Source of the DNA: Pseudomonas eucalypticola
GTDB lineage: Bacteria > Pseudomonadota > Gammaproteobacteria > Pseudomonadales > Pseudomonadaceae
Assembly (NCBI RefSeq): GCF_013374995.1
Contig: NZ_CP056030.1
Coordinates: 5,612,501-5,676,500, forward strand
Reading direction: 5' to 3'
Length of the DNA: 64,000 nt
In this document: piece by piece, positions 7,155 through 15,144 of the stretch
How positions within the stretch are numbered: the first letter of the stretch is position 1
Layout: each line of letters opens with the position of its first letter
The notes under the pieces: model-generated
Database searches by the model: none
What the model saw: only the letters and a program-made list of their open reading frames with translations
Told to the model about the DNA's origin: nothing
Program-made: the position numbers and the translations under genes

Positions 7155-8906
7155 ATGAGCGCTCCTGAGCACTACGACTGCGACGTACTGGTCATCGGCT
7201 CGGGGGCCGCTGGCCTGGCCGCCGCCGTGACCGCCGCCCACCACGGGCTGAAAGTGATCGTCGCCGAGAAGCATCACCAGCTGGGCGGCACCAGTGCCTG
7301 GTCGGGTGGCTGGTTGTGGGTACCCGGCAACCCGCTGGCAGTGGCCGAGGGGCAGTTGGAAACGCCCGGCGCCGTAGAACAGTACCTGCGCCAGCAACTG
7401 GCCACGGCGCAGCTGGATGACCGCGTGCAGGCCTACCTCGAACAGGGGCCACGGATGGTCGACTTCTTCCAGCGGCATACCCACGTGCAGTTTTATTCAG
7501 GCAGCCGCATGCCCGACATGCATGAAGGGCCGGGAGCCGCCCTGGGCGGCCGTTCGCTGTGCGCGCAACCGTTCGATGGACGGCGGCTGGGGCCATGGCT
7601 GCACAGGTTGCGCCCGCCCTTGGACCTGATCAGCCTGGGCGGCATGGGTATCGCTGGCGGCATGGACCTGGGCCATTTCTTCAATGCCACGCGGTCAGTG
7701 AAATCGGCGCTTTATGTGGCCAGGCGGCTGGCGCGCCATGGGTGCGGCCGTCTGCTGCATGGGCGCGGGTTGCACCTGGTCAATGGCAACGCGCTGGTGG
7801 CCCGCCTGTTGCGCAGTGCGCTGGATTTGCAGGTGCAGGTGCGTACGCACAGCGCAGCCCTGGCATTGTTGGTGGATGGCCATCGGGTAGTGGGCGCGCG
7901 CTTGTCCACGGGCCCAGTGCGGGCGCGGTGCGGCGTAGTACTGGCGGCAGGTGGGTTTGCCCATGACAGGCAGCGGATGAGTGAAGTATTCGGGCATGAC
8001 AACCACCTGTCGGCTGCGCCGGCGGAGAATACGGGGGACGGCATTCGGTTGGGTGAGATGGCTGGCGGGGTGGTGCCTGCCCTGCCCAATGGCGCTGCCT
8101 GGGCACCCGTCTCCAGGGTGATGTGCGGCGCCGGCCATACCAGCACGGCCCAGGCTTTTCCCCATTTGATGGACAGGGCCAAACCCGGCTTCATTGCCGT
8201 GCGCGACGACGGCCGCCGCTTTACCAATGAAGCCGATTCCTACCATGACTTCATGCAGGCGCTGTTCGCTGCCGACCCTGCCGACCGTCAGCCCCATTGC
8301 TGGCTGATCTGCGACCACCGCGCCCTGCGCCGCTACGGGCTTGGGGCCGCACGGCCGTTTCCGCTGCCTACCTGGGGCCTGCGTCGCCGGGGGTATCTGA
8401 TCAAGGCGCGGAGCGTGGCGCAACTGGCTGAGCGCTGCGGTATCGACGCCGCTGCCCTGCACGCCACGGTGCAGCGCTTCAACCAGCAGGCGCGGCAGGG
8501 GCATGACGACGACTTTCACCGCGGCGCCTCGGCCTACAACCGCGCCCAGGGTGAAGCCACGCACCGGCCCAACCCATCGCTGGGCGAGCTGGCGCGCGGG
8601 CCGTTCTATGCGGTGAAACTGGAGCCGGGCAGCCTGGGCACCTTCATGGGCCTGGCCACCGACCGCCAGGCACGGGTGCTGGATGCACAGGGCCTGGTGG
8701 TTGACGGGTTGTATGCGGTGGGCAATGACATGGCCAGTATCATGGGCGGCCATTACCCCAGCGGCGGCATTACCCTGGGGCCGGCGATGACCTTCGGTCA
8801 CCTTGCCGGCCTGAGCCTGGCAGCCGACGCCGTCAGGGTTTCAGGTAACGCAGCACCGTGTCGACGATCATCTCGCGATGACGTGCCTTGTTCTGCTCGT
8901 CACTGA
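7155..8906 (+). CDS. Second KstD-type FAD oxidoreductase, C-terminus reads into tetR
   Basis: The 583-residue flavoprotein is a paralogue of the one at 5095: CDVLVIGSGAAGLAAAVTAA (GSGAAG at 15-20), EKHHQLGGTSAWSGGWLW, RFTNEADSYHDFMQAL and the C-terminal GNDMASIMGGHYPSGGITLGPAMTFG with the Tyr/Gly pair kept. After the normal family end (AGLSLAADA) it continues for about 25 residues that are antisense to the last codons of the convergent tetR gene (74-bp overlap). This suggests loss of an earlier stop. It is the last gene of the AroE-like operon (9-bp gap to NIPSNAP). The substrate is unknown. Confidence 0.83.
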   Translation: MSAPEHYDCDVLVIGSGAAGLAAAVTAAHHGLKVIVAEKHHQLGGTSAWSGGWLWVPGNPLAVAEGQLETPGAVEQYLRQQLATAQLDDRVQAYLEQGPRMVDFFQRHTHVQFYSGSRMPDMHEGPGAALGGRSLCAQPFDGRRLGPWLHRLRPPLDLISLGGMGIAGGMDLGHFFNATRSVKSALYVARRLARHGCGRLLHGRGLHLVNGNALVARLLRSALDLQVQVRTHSAALALLVDGHRVVGARLSTGPVRARCGVVLAAGGFAHDRQRMSEVFGHDNHLSAAPAENTGDGIRLGEMAGGVVPALPNGAAWAPVSRVMCGAGHTSTAQAFPHLMDRAKPGFIAVRDDGRRFTNEADSYHDFMQALFAADPADRQPHCWLICDHRALRRYGLGAARPFPLPTWGLRRRGYLIKARSVAQLAERCGIDAAALHATVQRFNQQARQGHDDDFHRGASAYNRAQGEATHRPNPSLGELARGPFYAVKLEPGSLGTFMGLATDRQARVLDAQGLVVDGLYAVGNDMASIMGGHYPSGGITLGPAMTFGHLAGLSLAADAVRVSGNAAPCRRSSRDDVPCSARH

Positions 8907-9504
8907 AATCGATCTGGAAGATCTCGCCGAAGGTGTGCTTGTTCGACACCCGGTAGAAGCAGAACGAACTGATCAGCAAATGCACGTCCAGGGCGTCCAG
9001 GCCTTGACGGAACAGCCCTTCACGGGCACCGCGTTCCAGTACCTCGCCCAGGGCGTGCAACACGGTCTTGTTCATGGCGCGGATGGCGGTGGACTGCTTG
9101 ATGTACTCGCCCTTGTGCATGTTCTCGTTGCACACGATGCGCACGAAATCGACATTGGCGTCGTGGTGGTCGAAGGTGAATTCCACCAGGCGGCGGATAC
9201 CATCGCGCGGCTCCAGCTCACCCAGGTGCAGGTCCACCTCGGTGCTGCGGATGTCGCCGTAGAGTTTTTCCAGCACCTCGACGTACAACTGCTCCTTGCT
9301 GCCGAAGTAGTAGTAGATCATGCGCTTGGAGGTTTGCGTGCGTTCGGCAATGGCGTCTACCCGGGCACCCGCCAGGCCTTGCAGGACGAACTCGGCAATC
9401 GCCGCCTGAAGGATATTCTCGCGGGTTTTCTCAGGGTTGTTCTTGCGGCTCTTGCGTGGCGCCGGTTCAGCAGTTTCCACGGAGCGTTCTGTCATTGTTG
9501 TCAT
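8833..9504 (-). CDS. TetR-family regulator next to quiC
   Basis: The N-terminal TetR HTH (KTRENILQAAIAEFVLQGLAGARVDAIAERTQTSKRMIYYYFGSKEQLY, about 25-72) is canonical, followed by a helical ligand-binding domain. I start it at the ATG at 9504 (MTTMTERS); an upstream ATG at 9537 would add 11 residues and neither has a strong ribosome site. It lies downstream of quiC on the same strand and converges on the second flavoprotein, which it overlaps by 74 bp. It is the natural candidate for the operator shared by the aroQ and quiC/MFS promoters (inference). Confidence 0.88.
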   Translation of the reverse strand: MTTMTERSVETAEPAPRKSRKNNPEKTRENILQAAIAEFVLQGLAGARVDAIAERTQTSKRMIYYYFGSKEQLYVEVLEKLYGDIRSTEVDLHLGELEPRDGIRRLVEFTFDHHDANVDFVRIVCNENMHKGEYIKQSTAIRAMNKTVLHALGEVLERGAREGLFRQGLDALDVHLLISSFCFYRVSNKHTFGEIFQIDFSDEQNKARHREMIVDTVLRYLKP

Positions 9505-9567
9505 TCTGGGCTCACGGCCATCGTTAAACAGCGGCAATTATGGAGCGGCCAGCGCGGCGAAGGAAGC

Positions 9568-9601
9568 CTGCAAGCCCCGGTCTACAACCAAAGGCTTGCA
9601 G
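9568..9601 (-). terminator. Hairpin between quiC and tetR
   Basis: CTGCAAGCC (9568-9576) pairs with GGCTTGCAG (9593-9601) across a 16-nt loop, just after the quiC stop. There is no U-run, so it may reduce read-through into tetR or simply stabilise the quiC 3' end. Confidence 0.35.
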
Positions 9602-9615
9602 TTCCATACAAATGG

Positions 9616-11526
9616 TTACAGTTTGGCGTGGCGAACACCCTTGCTGCGCGCCTTGGCCATGGCGGCCAGACGCACCGCGACGTTCGCCGCCCCGTACCCG
9701 GCGTAACCATTGCGACGCTGGATGATTTCGAAGAAGAAGCGATCTTCGAAGGGTTCGGTGTACACGTGGAACAACTCGCCGCCATTGGCATCACGGTCGT
9801 AGAGCACGTTGTAGTAGGCCAGCTCGCTCAGGAACTCATCATCGAAGTCAAAGCGCGCGGCCAGGTCATCGTAGTAGTTGAGCGGGATGTCCAGCAGGGC
9901 CAGGCCCGCTTCCTTGGCCTTGGTGACCGCAGCGAAGATGTCGTCGCAGTCGAAGGCGATGTGGTGCACGCCCGAGCCACGGTAGGTGGACAGCGCGTGG
10001 GAGATGGCGGTGTTGCGGTTTTCCGAAATGTTCAGCGGCAGGCGGATGGAGCTGTCCCGGCTGCGTACCGCTCGGCTCTTGACCAGGCCGTAAGGGTCGG
10101 GCAACACCACTTCATCGTCGGCGGTGAAATCCAGCAGGCTCTTGTAGAACAGCGTCCAGTTATCCAGGTTGTCCGGCGGCAGCGCCATGGCCATGTGGTC
10201 GATGCGCTTGAGGCCCAGCGGGTTCTGCTTGACCTCTTTGACACTGAAGTCAGTGTCGTAGATGGTGCGGCCCTGCGCATCCTGGTCCACCAGGTAGATC
10301 AGGCTGCCATCCGGCGCGCGCACGGCGGCCAGTTCACGTTCGTTGGGGCCGACCAGGCCGCGGAACGGCTGGCCTTTGTAGGCCACGGCGCGCTCCAGCG
10401 CCTTGGCGCTGTCTTTCACCCGAATGGCGGTGGCGCACAGCGAAGGGCCGTGGGACTCGAAGAAGTTGTGGGCGAACGAGTACGGCTCGGAGTTGAGGAT
10501 CAGGTTGATGTCGCCCTGACGCATCAGGCTCACCGCCTTGGACTTGTGCTGGCCGGCCTTGGCGAAGCCCAGTTGCTCCAGCACGTTGGTCAGCTTGGCG
10601 CCCTGGGCTTCGTCCACGGCGAACTCGAGGAATTCGATACCGTCGTAGGCGTCGGCCTGAGGTGGCGAGAACAGGATGTCCAGGTTCGGCACCGGCGCCG
10701 CTTCCTGTTCCAGCAGCTTGCGGGTTTTCTCTTCCAGGTACAGCAGCGAACGCAGGCCGTCGGCAGCGTTGGCGCGCGGCGGCGCGGCGCGGAAGCCATC
10801 GTTGAAGATTTCCAGCGACAGCGGGCCGGTGTAACCGGACTTGATGATCGGCGCCAGGAAACCCGGCAGGTCGAATTCGCCCTGGCCCGGGAAGCAGCGG
10901 AAGTGGCGGCTCCACTCCAGCACGTCCATGTTCAGGATCGGTGCGTCGGCCATCTGCACGAAGAAGATCTTGTCGCCCGGAATGTCGGCGATGGCCGCCG
11001 GGTCGCCCTTGAGCGACAGGGTATGGAAGCTGTCCAGCAGCACGCCCAGGTTCGGGTGGTCGGCGGCTTTGACGATGTCCCAGACCTGCTGGTACGTGTT
11101 CACGTGCTTGCCCCATGCCAGGGCTTCGTAACCAATGCGCAGGTTGCGCTTGCCGGCGTGCTCGGCCAGCAGATGCAGGTCGTCGACCAGGATCTGGCGA
11201 TCGCCCACCGAGTCCGCCGACGCGTTGCTGCACACCAGCACCAGGTCGGTACCCAGTTCCTGCATCAGGTCGAACTTGCGCTCGGCGCGTTCGATGTTGC
11301 GGGCCAGGCGGTCGCGGCGGCAGCCTTCGAAATCACGGAAAGGCTGGAACAGGGTGATGGCGATGCCCAGGTCGGCGCACATCTGGCGAATTTCACGGGG
11401 GCTGCCATCGTAGTACAGCAGGTCGTTTTCGAAGATCTCGACACCGTCGAAACCCGCGGCGGCAATGGCTTCGAGTTTTTCCGGCAGGGTACCGCTCAGG
11501 GAGACGGTGGCAATCGAACGATGCAT
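9616..11526 (-). CDS. quiC: 3-dehydroshikimate dehydratase, TIM-barrel/HPPD-like fusion
   Basis: The 636-residue two-domain protein converts 3-dehydroshikimate to protocatechuate. Residues 1 to about 280 are a sugar-phosphate-isomerase-type TIM barrel (AAAGFDGVEIFENDLLYYDG, with metal ligands expected in LRIGYEALAWG, GVLLDSFHT and LSLEIFND). Residues from about 290 on are a vicinal-oxygen-chelate domain like 4-hydroxyphenylpyruvate dioxygenase. Its metal triad seems intact: His in DHMAMA, His in VHHIAF and Glu in FFFEIIQR. This fusion architecture is known for pseudomonad QuiC; the reaction of the C-terminal half is not settled as far as I recall. It is divergent from the MFS importer. Confidence 0.93.
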   Translation of the reverse strand: MHRSIATVSLSGTLPEKLEAIAAAGFDGVEIFENDLLYYDGSPREIRQMCADLGIAITLFQPFRDFEGCRRDRLARNIERAERKFDLMQELGTDLVLVCSNASADSVGDRQILVDDLHLLAEHAGKRNLRIGYEALAWGKHVNTYQQVWDIVKAADHPNLGVLLDSFHTLSLKGDPAAIADIPGDKIFFVQMADAPILNMDVLEWSRHFRCFPGQGEFDLPGFLAPIIKSGYTGPLSLEIFNDGFRAAPPRANAADGLRSLLYLEEKTRKLLEQEAAPVPNLDILFSPPQADAYDGIEFLEFAVDEAQGAKLTNVLEQLGFAKAGQHKSKAVSLMRQGDINLILNSEPYSFAHNFFESHGPSLCATAIRVKDSAKALERAVAYKGQPFRGLVGPNERELAAVRAPDGSLIYLVDQDAQGRTIYDTDFSVKEVKQNPLGLKRIDHMAMALPPDNLDNWTLFYKSLLDFTADDEVVLPDPYGLVKSRAVRSRDSSIRLPLNISENRNTAISHALSTYRGSGVHHIAFDCDDIFAAVTKAKEAGLALLDIPLNYYDDLAARFDFDDEFLSELAYYNVLYDRDANGGELFHVYTEPFEDRFFFEIIQRRNGYAGYGAANVAVRLAAMAKARSKGVRHAKL

Positions 11527-11640
11527 GTTTCAGCTCCATGGGGCTGGCGGCCAGGGCACTTCACGGGTGCGCATCTGGCCAGCTGGCCGATGTCCGCTAC
11601 AGGGTGTCAGGCGCACCTGCGGCGGGTTAAAAGAATGCGT

Positions 11641-11710
11641 GGATGCTAATTTATACCGCACTTTTTGGGCGTACGAACCAGTTAGTTTTGTGTGCGATTA
11701 TCGACCGGAA
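11641..11710. promoter_or_regulatory. Divergent quiC/MFS control region with two operator motifs
   Basis: The 350-bp spacer (11527-11876) holds GTACGAACCAGTTA at 11671-11684, the inverse of the aroQ-promoter motif at 1960. It also holds GTGCGATTATCGACC at 11692-11706, one base from the complement of the PcaR box GTTCGATAATCGCAC (recall). Leftward, TATAAA (complement of 11650-11655) can serve as the quiC -10, with the first motif over its -35. Dual control by a TetR-type and a PcaR-type regulator is the simplest reading. The rest of the spacer (11720-11876) shows only a weak ATTGA/TCAAT dyad near 11725. Confidence 0.55.
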
Positions 11711-11876
11711 AGCCGCCCGCTCAATTGACGATTTTTCGATCAATCGCCACCATCGCCCCCCTCATTGAAGCCCGTCAGCCGGCCAAAAGCCAGCAGACGC
11801 AGCACTGAGCTACGCCAACCCAGCGTACTTCAGAACCGCGCTACTCCATAAAAATTTCAAAAATCGGGTAACCATC

Positions 11877-13193
11877 ATGCACGCTGTAAATGCACTTGCG
11901 CCTCGCCATGCGAGCATGGGCGAGAAAATCCGCGGCGCCCTGGCCGTGGGCAAAACCCGCTGGGGCATGCTCGCCCTGGTGTTCTTCGCCACCACCCTGA
12001 ATTACATCGACCGTGCCGCCCTGGGCGTCATGCAGCCTATCCTGGCCAAGGAAATGAGCTGGACGGCGATGGACTACGCCAACATCAACTTCTGGTTCCA
12101 GGTGGGCTACGCCATCGGCTACGTGCTGCAAGGCCGGCTGATCGACAAGGTGGGTGTCAAACGCGTGTTCTTCTGCGCGGTACTGCTCTGGAGCGTGGCC
12201 ACCGGGCTGCACGGGCTGGCCACCTCCGCCGTGGGCTTCATGGTGTGCCGCTTCATTCTGGGCATGACCGAGGCAGCCAACTACCCCGCCTGCGTGAAGA
12301 CCACGCGCCTGTGGTTCCCGGCTGGCGAGCGCGCGGTGTCCACCGGTATTTTCAACGCCGGCACCAACGTCGGCGCGATGATCACTCCGGTGATGCTGCC
12401 ATTGATCCTCGCCGTGTGGGGCTGGCAGGCGGCGTTCATTTGCATGGCGTGCCTGGGCCTGACCTGGAGCGTGTTCTGGGCCCTCAAGTACTACAACCCC
12501 GAAGACCACCCACGGGTCAAGCAGAGCGAACTGGATTACATCCAGGCCGAACCCGAGCCTGAGCAAAAGGCCGTGCCGTTCCACCGCATTCTGCGCATGC
12601 GTGGCACCTGGGCCTATGCCTTGGCCAATGCGATGACTGCACCCGTGTTCTGGTTCTACCTCTATTGGCTGCCGCCGTTCCTGAACCAGCAATACCAGTT
12701 GGGTATCAACGTGACCCAGATGGGCATCCCGCTGATCATCATCTACCTGAGCGCCGACTTCGGCAGCGTGGGTGGCGGCATCCTGTCGTCGTTCCTGATT
12801 GGCCGTGGGGTATCACCGGTCAAGGCGCGCCTGACCTCCATGCTGCTGTTCGCCCTGTGCATCGTCGCCGTGATCGGCGCAGCGGGCGCCAGCAATCTGT
12901 GGGTGGCGGTACTGGCGATTTCCCTGGCCATCGCTGCGCACCAGGCGTGGACGGCGAACATCTGGGCCGTGGTGATGGACTACACCCCCAAGCCCATGAT
13001 GAGCACCGTGTTCGGCTTTGGCGGCATGTGCGCGGCGGTGGGCGGCATGTTCATGACCCAGATCGTGGGCTACATCCTGACCGTGACCCACAACAACTAC
13101 CACGTGCTGTTCATGATCATCCCGGGCATGTATTTCATTGCCCTGACCTGGCTGTACCTGATGGCGCCGCGCAAGGTGCCGGTGGTCGACTAG
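11877..13193 (+). CDS. MFS transporter, anion:cation symporter (ACS) type
   Basis: The 438-residue polytopic protein has about 12 hydrophobic segments. The N-terminal LNYIDRAALGVMQPIL and the loop GRLIDKVGVKRVFF are typical of the ACS family (galactonate, glucarate, phthalate and hydroxy-acid importers). It is divergent from quiC and shares its operators, so the substrate is probably quinate, shikimate or dehydroshikimate imported with protons (inference). It ends in a REP hairpin facing the convergent epimerase gene. Confidence 0.88.
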   Translation: MHAVNALAPRHASMGEKIRGALAVGKTRWGMLALVFFATTLNYIDRAALGVMQPILAKEMSWTAMDYANINFWFQVGYAIGYVLQGRLIDKVGVKRVFFCAVLLWSVATGLHGLATSAVGFMVCRFILGMTEAANYPACVKTTRLWFPAGERAVSTGIFNAGTNVGAMITPVMLPLILAVWGWQAAFICMACLGLTWSVFWALKYYNPEDHPRVKQSELDYIQAEPEPEQKAVPFHRILRMRGTWAYALANAMTAPVFWFYLYWLPPFLNQQYQLGINVTQMGIPLIIIYLSADFGSVGGGILSSFLIGRGVSPVKARLTSMLLFALCIVAVIGAAGASNLWVAVLAISLAIAAHQAWTANIWAVVMDYTPKPMMSTVFGFGGMCAAVGGMFMTQIVGYILTVTHNNYHVLFMIIPGMYFIALTWLYLMAPRKVPVVD

Positions 13194-13200
13194 TGCCGCC

Positions 13201-13279
13201 GTAGCAGACCCGGCCGCGTCGCAGTCACCGCATAGATCGGCAGACGCGGTGACTGCGACGCGGCCGGGTCCGCTGCTAC
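13201..13279. repeat. REP-type inverted repeat between convergent genes
   Basis: The left arm begins GTAGCAGACCCGGCCGCGTC (13201) and the right arm ends GGCCGGGTCCGCTGCTAC (13279). The arms of about 30 nt match except for a 3-nt insertion. The hairpin fills the gap between the MFS stop and the epimerase stop, overlapping the latter. It has no U-tract but could block read-through in both directions. Half copies occur at 26273 and 38090. Confidence 0.8.
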
Positions 13280-14076
13280 AGGCGCTCCAGGACCTGCAGG
13301 GTCTTGTCCAACGCCTTCTTTGCCCGTTCCAAGGCGCTGCCGCCGTCGCGCACCGGCACTTCCAGGCTCAGCGGCAAGCCCGCCGGCAATGCCCGCAGCA
13401 GCCCCAGCAGATCGCAATCACCATCCCCCGGGAAGCGCCGCTCGTTGCGCGCCTGGCGCAGGATCTCGGCCATGTCATCGGGGCGGGGACCGGCCACGTC
13501 ACACAGCTGCACGTAATGGGTACGTGAAGCCGGCAGCTGGCGCAGGTCTTCCAGGCGCGAGGCCGAACGGTCGAAGTGGAACGCATCCACCAGCACGCAG
13601 CCATTGTCCCGCCCCGCCGCCTCGACGATACGCATGGCCTGCACGAGGTTCTTGGCATCGGTCCAGGGCATGAACTCCAGGTGCGGACGAATCCCGTAGG
13701 GCTTGGCCAGGTCACACAGGGCGGCGAAGTTTTCGGTCAGGCGCGCCTCGTCCGGGTCATTGCCCGCCACCAACAGTTCAGTGGCGCCGAACTCGGCGCC
13801 GACGGCCAGGTGCCCGGCGAAATCTGCCACCAGGGTCTCGGGCTTGAGCCGCAGGATCTCGATGTCCAGCACCTTGATCCCTGTGTCGCGCAGGCGTTCG
13901 GTCGTCTGGCGGCGCAGCTCGGCATCGCGCACCAGGGGGTAGTGGTGCTCTTCGCTGGTCGCCGGTTCCGTGCGCAGGCCGACATGGCTGTAGCCGGCGC
14001 GGGCGGCGACTTCGACCATGTCCGGTGGGGACAATTCAAGCACCGTCAGGGCGGCGAGGGACAGGATGCGTTGCAC
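13276..14076 (-). CDS. Sugar-phosphate isomerase/epimerase-like TIM barrel protein
   Basis: The 266-residue protein of the AP-endonuclease-2/xylose-isomerase-like superfamily starts at GTG with AGAGGA upstream. Likely metal ligands are Glu in HLEFMPW, Asp in VLVDAFHFDR, an Asp/His near VQLCDVAGP and Glu in LSLEVPVR. The fold is shared with the N-terminal half of QuiC and with AsbF, so it could be an epimerase or a dehydratase for a cyclic hydroxy-acid. Its promoter carries the half-perfect IclR-type operator at 14114-14128. It is divergent from nothing: the IclR gene lies upstream on the same strand. Confidence 0.8.
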   Translation of the reverse strand: MQRILSLAALTVLELSPPDMVEVAARAGYSHVGLRTEPATSEEHHYPLVRDAELRRQTTERLRDTGIKVLDIEILRLKPETLVADFAGHLAVGAEFGATELLVAGNDPDEARLTENFAALCDLAKPYGIRPHLEFMPWTDAKNLVQAMRIVEAAGRDNGCVLVDAFHFDRSASRLEDLRQLPASRTHYVQLCDVAGPRPDDMAEILRQARNERRFPGDGDCDLLGLLRALPAGLPLSLEVPVRDGGSALERAKKALDKTLQVLERL

Positions 14077-14113
14077 AAGGAAATCCTCTTGGTGTTGTTC
14101 TGGTCTGAATATT

Positions 14114-14128
14114 TAGAACTCAGTTCCA
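14114..14128. promoter_or_regulatory. IclR-type operator before the epimerase gene
   Basis: TAGAAC-TCA-GTTCCA is a 6-3-6 dyad with one mismatch. It has the same layout and half-site as the perfect TGGAAC-GCG-GTTCCA at 15081-15095. It lies between the IclR gene and the epimerase start, 38 bp before the latter. Confidence 0.55.
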
Positions 14129-14179
14129 TTTTCTCGCAAGAGGTTTTTCCACGCCACGACCAGCTGCGGGGTCAGGCCA

Positions 14180-14956
14180 TCAGCTGAACAGTTCGGACGC
14201 CGGGCACGCCTGTGAGAGCTCCGCGGCGGCGGCCAGCAGGGGCGTCGACAGTTCCTGCAGGCGGGCCTGGCTCAGGCGCGCGGTAGGGCCGGCCACGCTG
14301 ACCACACCCACCACGTGGCCATCGACCGGCCGACGCACCACGGCAGCGATGGCCGAAGTGCCGATTGCCGAGCTTTCCATGACCAGCGAGTAGCCACGCT
14401 GGCGGGTCTGCTCCAGGTGTTCGAGCAATTGGGTATTGGACTTCGGCGCATTGGGCCCGAAGTCTTCGCGGTTGGCGATACCCTGGCGCTCGACCAAGGC
14501 CAGCGCCTGGGCGTCGCTGAGGCTCGCCAGCCAGGCGTGGCCGGACGCGGTGTAGAACAGCGGCGCGTCCTGGCCCATTTCCGGGTCGTAGCGCAGCCCT
14601 GAACGGGCGCCCTGGGCCTTGGCAATCCAGGTCTGGCGCTCGCCGTCGATCACCCCCAGGCGCACCAGCTCGCCGGTTTCCTGGGCCAGGCGCTCCAGGA
14701 TCGGCTGGACGATGTCGGCGCCGCTGCTGGCCAGGTAGCGAAAGCCCATGGCCACCAGCTTGGTGGACAGGTGGTAACGGCTATTGTCGGGGTTCTGGCG
14801 CACGTAACCCAGGCGCATCAGCTCACCGAGCATGCGGTGGGTGGCGCTCTTGGGAATGTCCAGTTGCTCGGCCAGGGTCTGCATGGGCAAGCCCCGGGGG
14901 TCGCTGGTGAGGCTTTCCAGAAGGCTGAAAGCACGTTCGATCTGACTGCCGGCCAT
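14180..14956 (-). CDS. IclR-family transcriptional regulator
   Basis: At 258 residues it has an N-terminal winged HTH (LPMQTLAEQLDIPKSATHRMLGELMRLGYV, about 22-51) and a C-terminal IclR effector domain (APLFYTASGHAWLASL ... GVVSVAGPTARLS). It is of the general IclR/KdgR subgroup rather than PcaR. It stands between the flavoprotein/aldo-keto reductase pair (divergent) and the epimerase gene (downstream, same strand). Dyads of the form TGGAAC-N3-GTTCCA flank it on both sides, so it is the probable local repressor or activator of both units. Confidence 0.88.
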   Translation of the reverse strand: MAGSQIERAFSLLESLTSDPRGLPMQTLAEQLDIPKSATHRMLGELMRLGYVRQNPDNSRYHLSTKLVAMGFRYLASSGADIVQPILERLAQETGELVRLGVIDGERQTWIAKAQGARSGLRYDPEMGQDAPLFYTASGHAWLASLSDAQALALVERQGIANREDFGPNAPKSNTQLLEHLEQTRQRGYSLVMESSAIGTSAIAAVVRRPVDGHVVGVVSVAGPTARLSQARLQELSTPLLAAAAELSQACPASELFS

Positions 14957-15080
14957 GGTGACGGGTCCTGGTGAAAGTGGGGCGATTCTAAACGGGGCGG
15001 GGCGAAGCGCAAGCTGTCCGATCTTCGCCCATTTTCGCCACGCGCACCCTTGGCGGCGACGACATGGCCGCCATAGAATG

Positions 15081-15095
15081 TGGAACGCGGTTCCA
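15081..15095. promoter_or_regulatory. Perfect IclR-type operator before the third flavoprotein
   Basis: TGGAAC-GCG-GTTCCA is a perfect 6-3-6 palindrome, 50 bp before the flavoprotein start and 125 bp from the divergent IclR start. A degenerate copy is at 14114-14128. Confidence 0.65.
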
Positions 15096-15144
15096 GAATA
15101 CTACAAAATCCGTCATCCCACCGAGCCGCCAGGAGTTCTCCTTC

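Noticed and set aside
8878..11649. A 923-codon ORF antisense to tetR and quiC
   Set aside because: It is the shadow of two well-supported genes; the high-GC third-position bias opens long frames opposite real genes. Its protein shows no recognisable domain.
13201..13279. CRISPR-like repeat
   Set aside because: It is one inverted pair, with no regularly spaced direct repeats or spacers.
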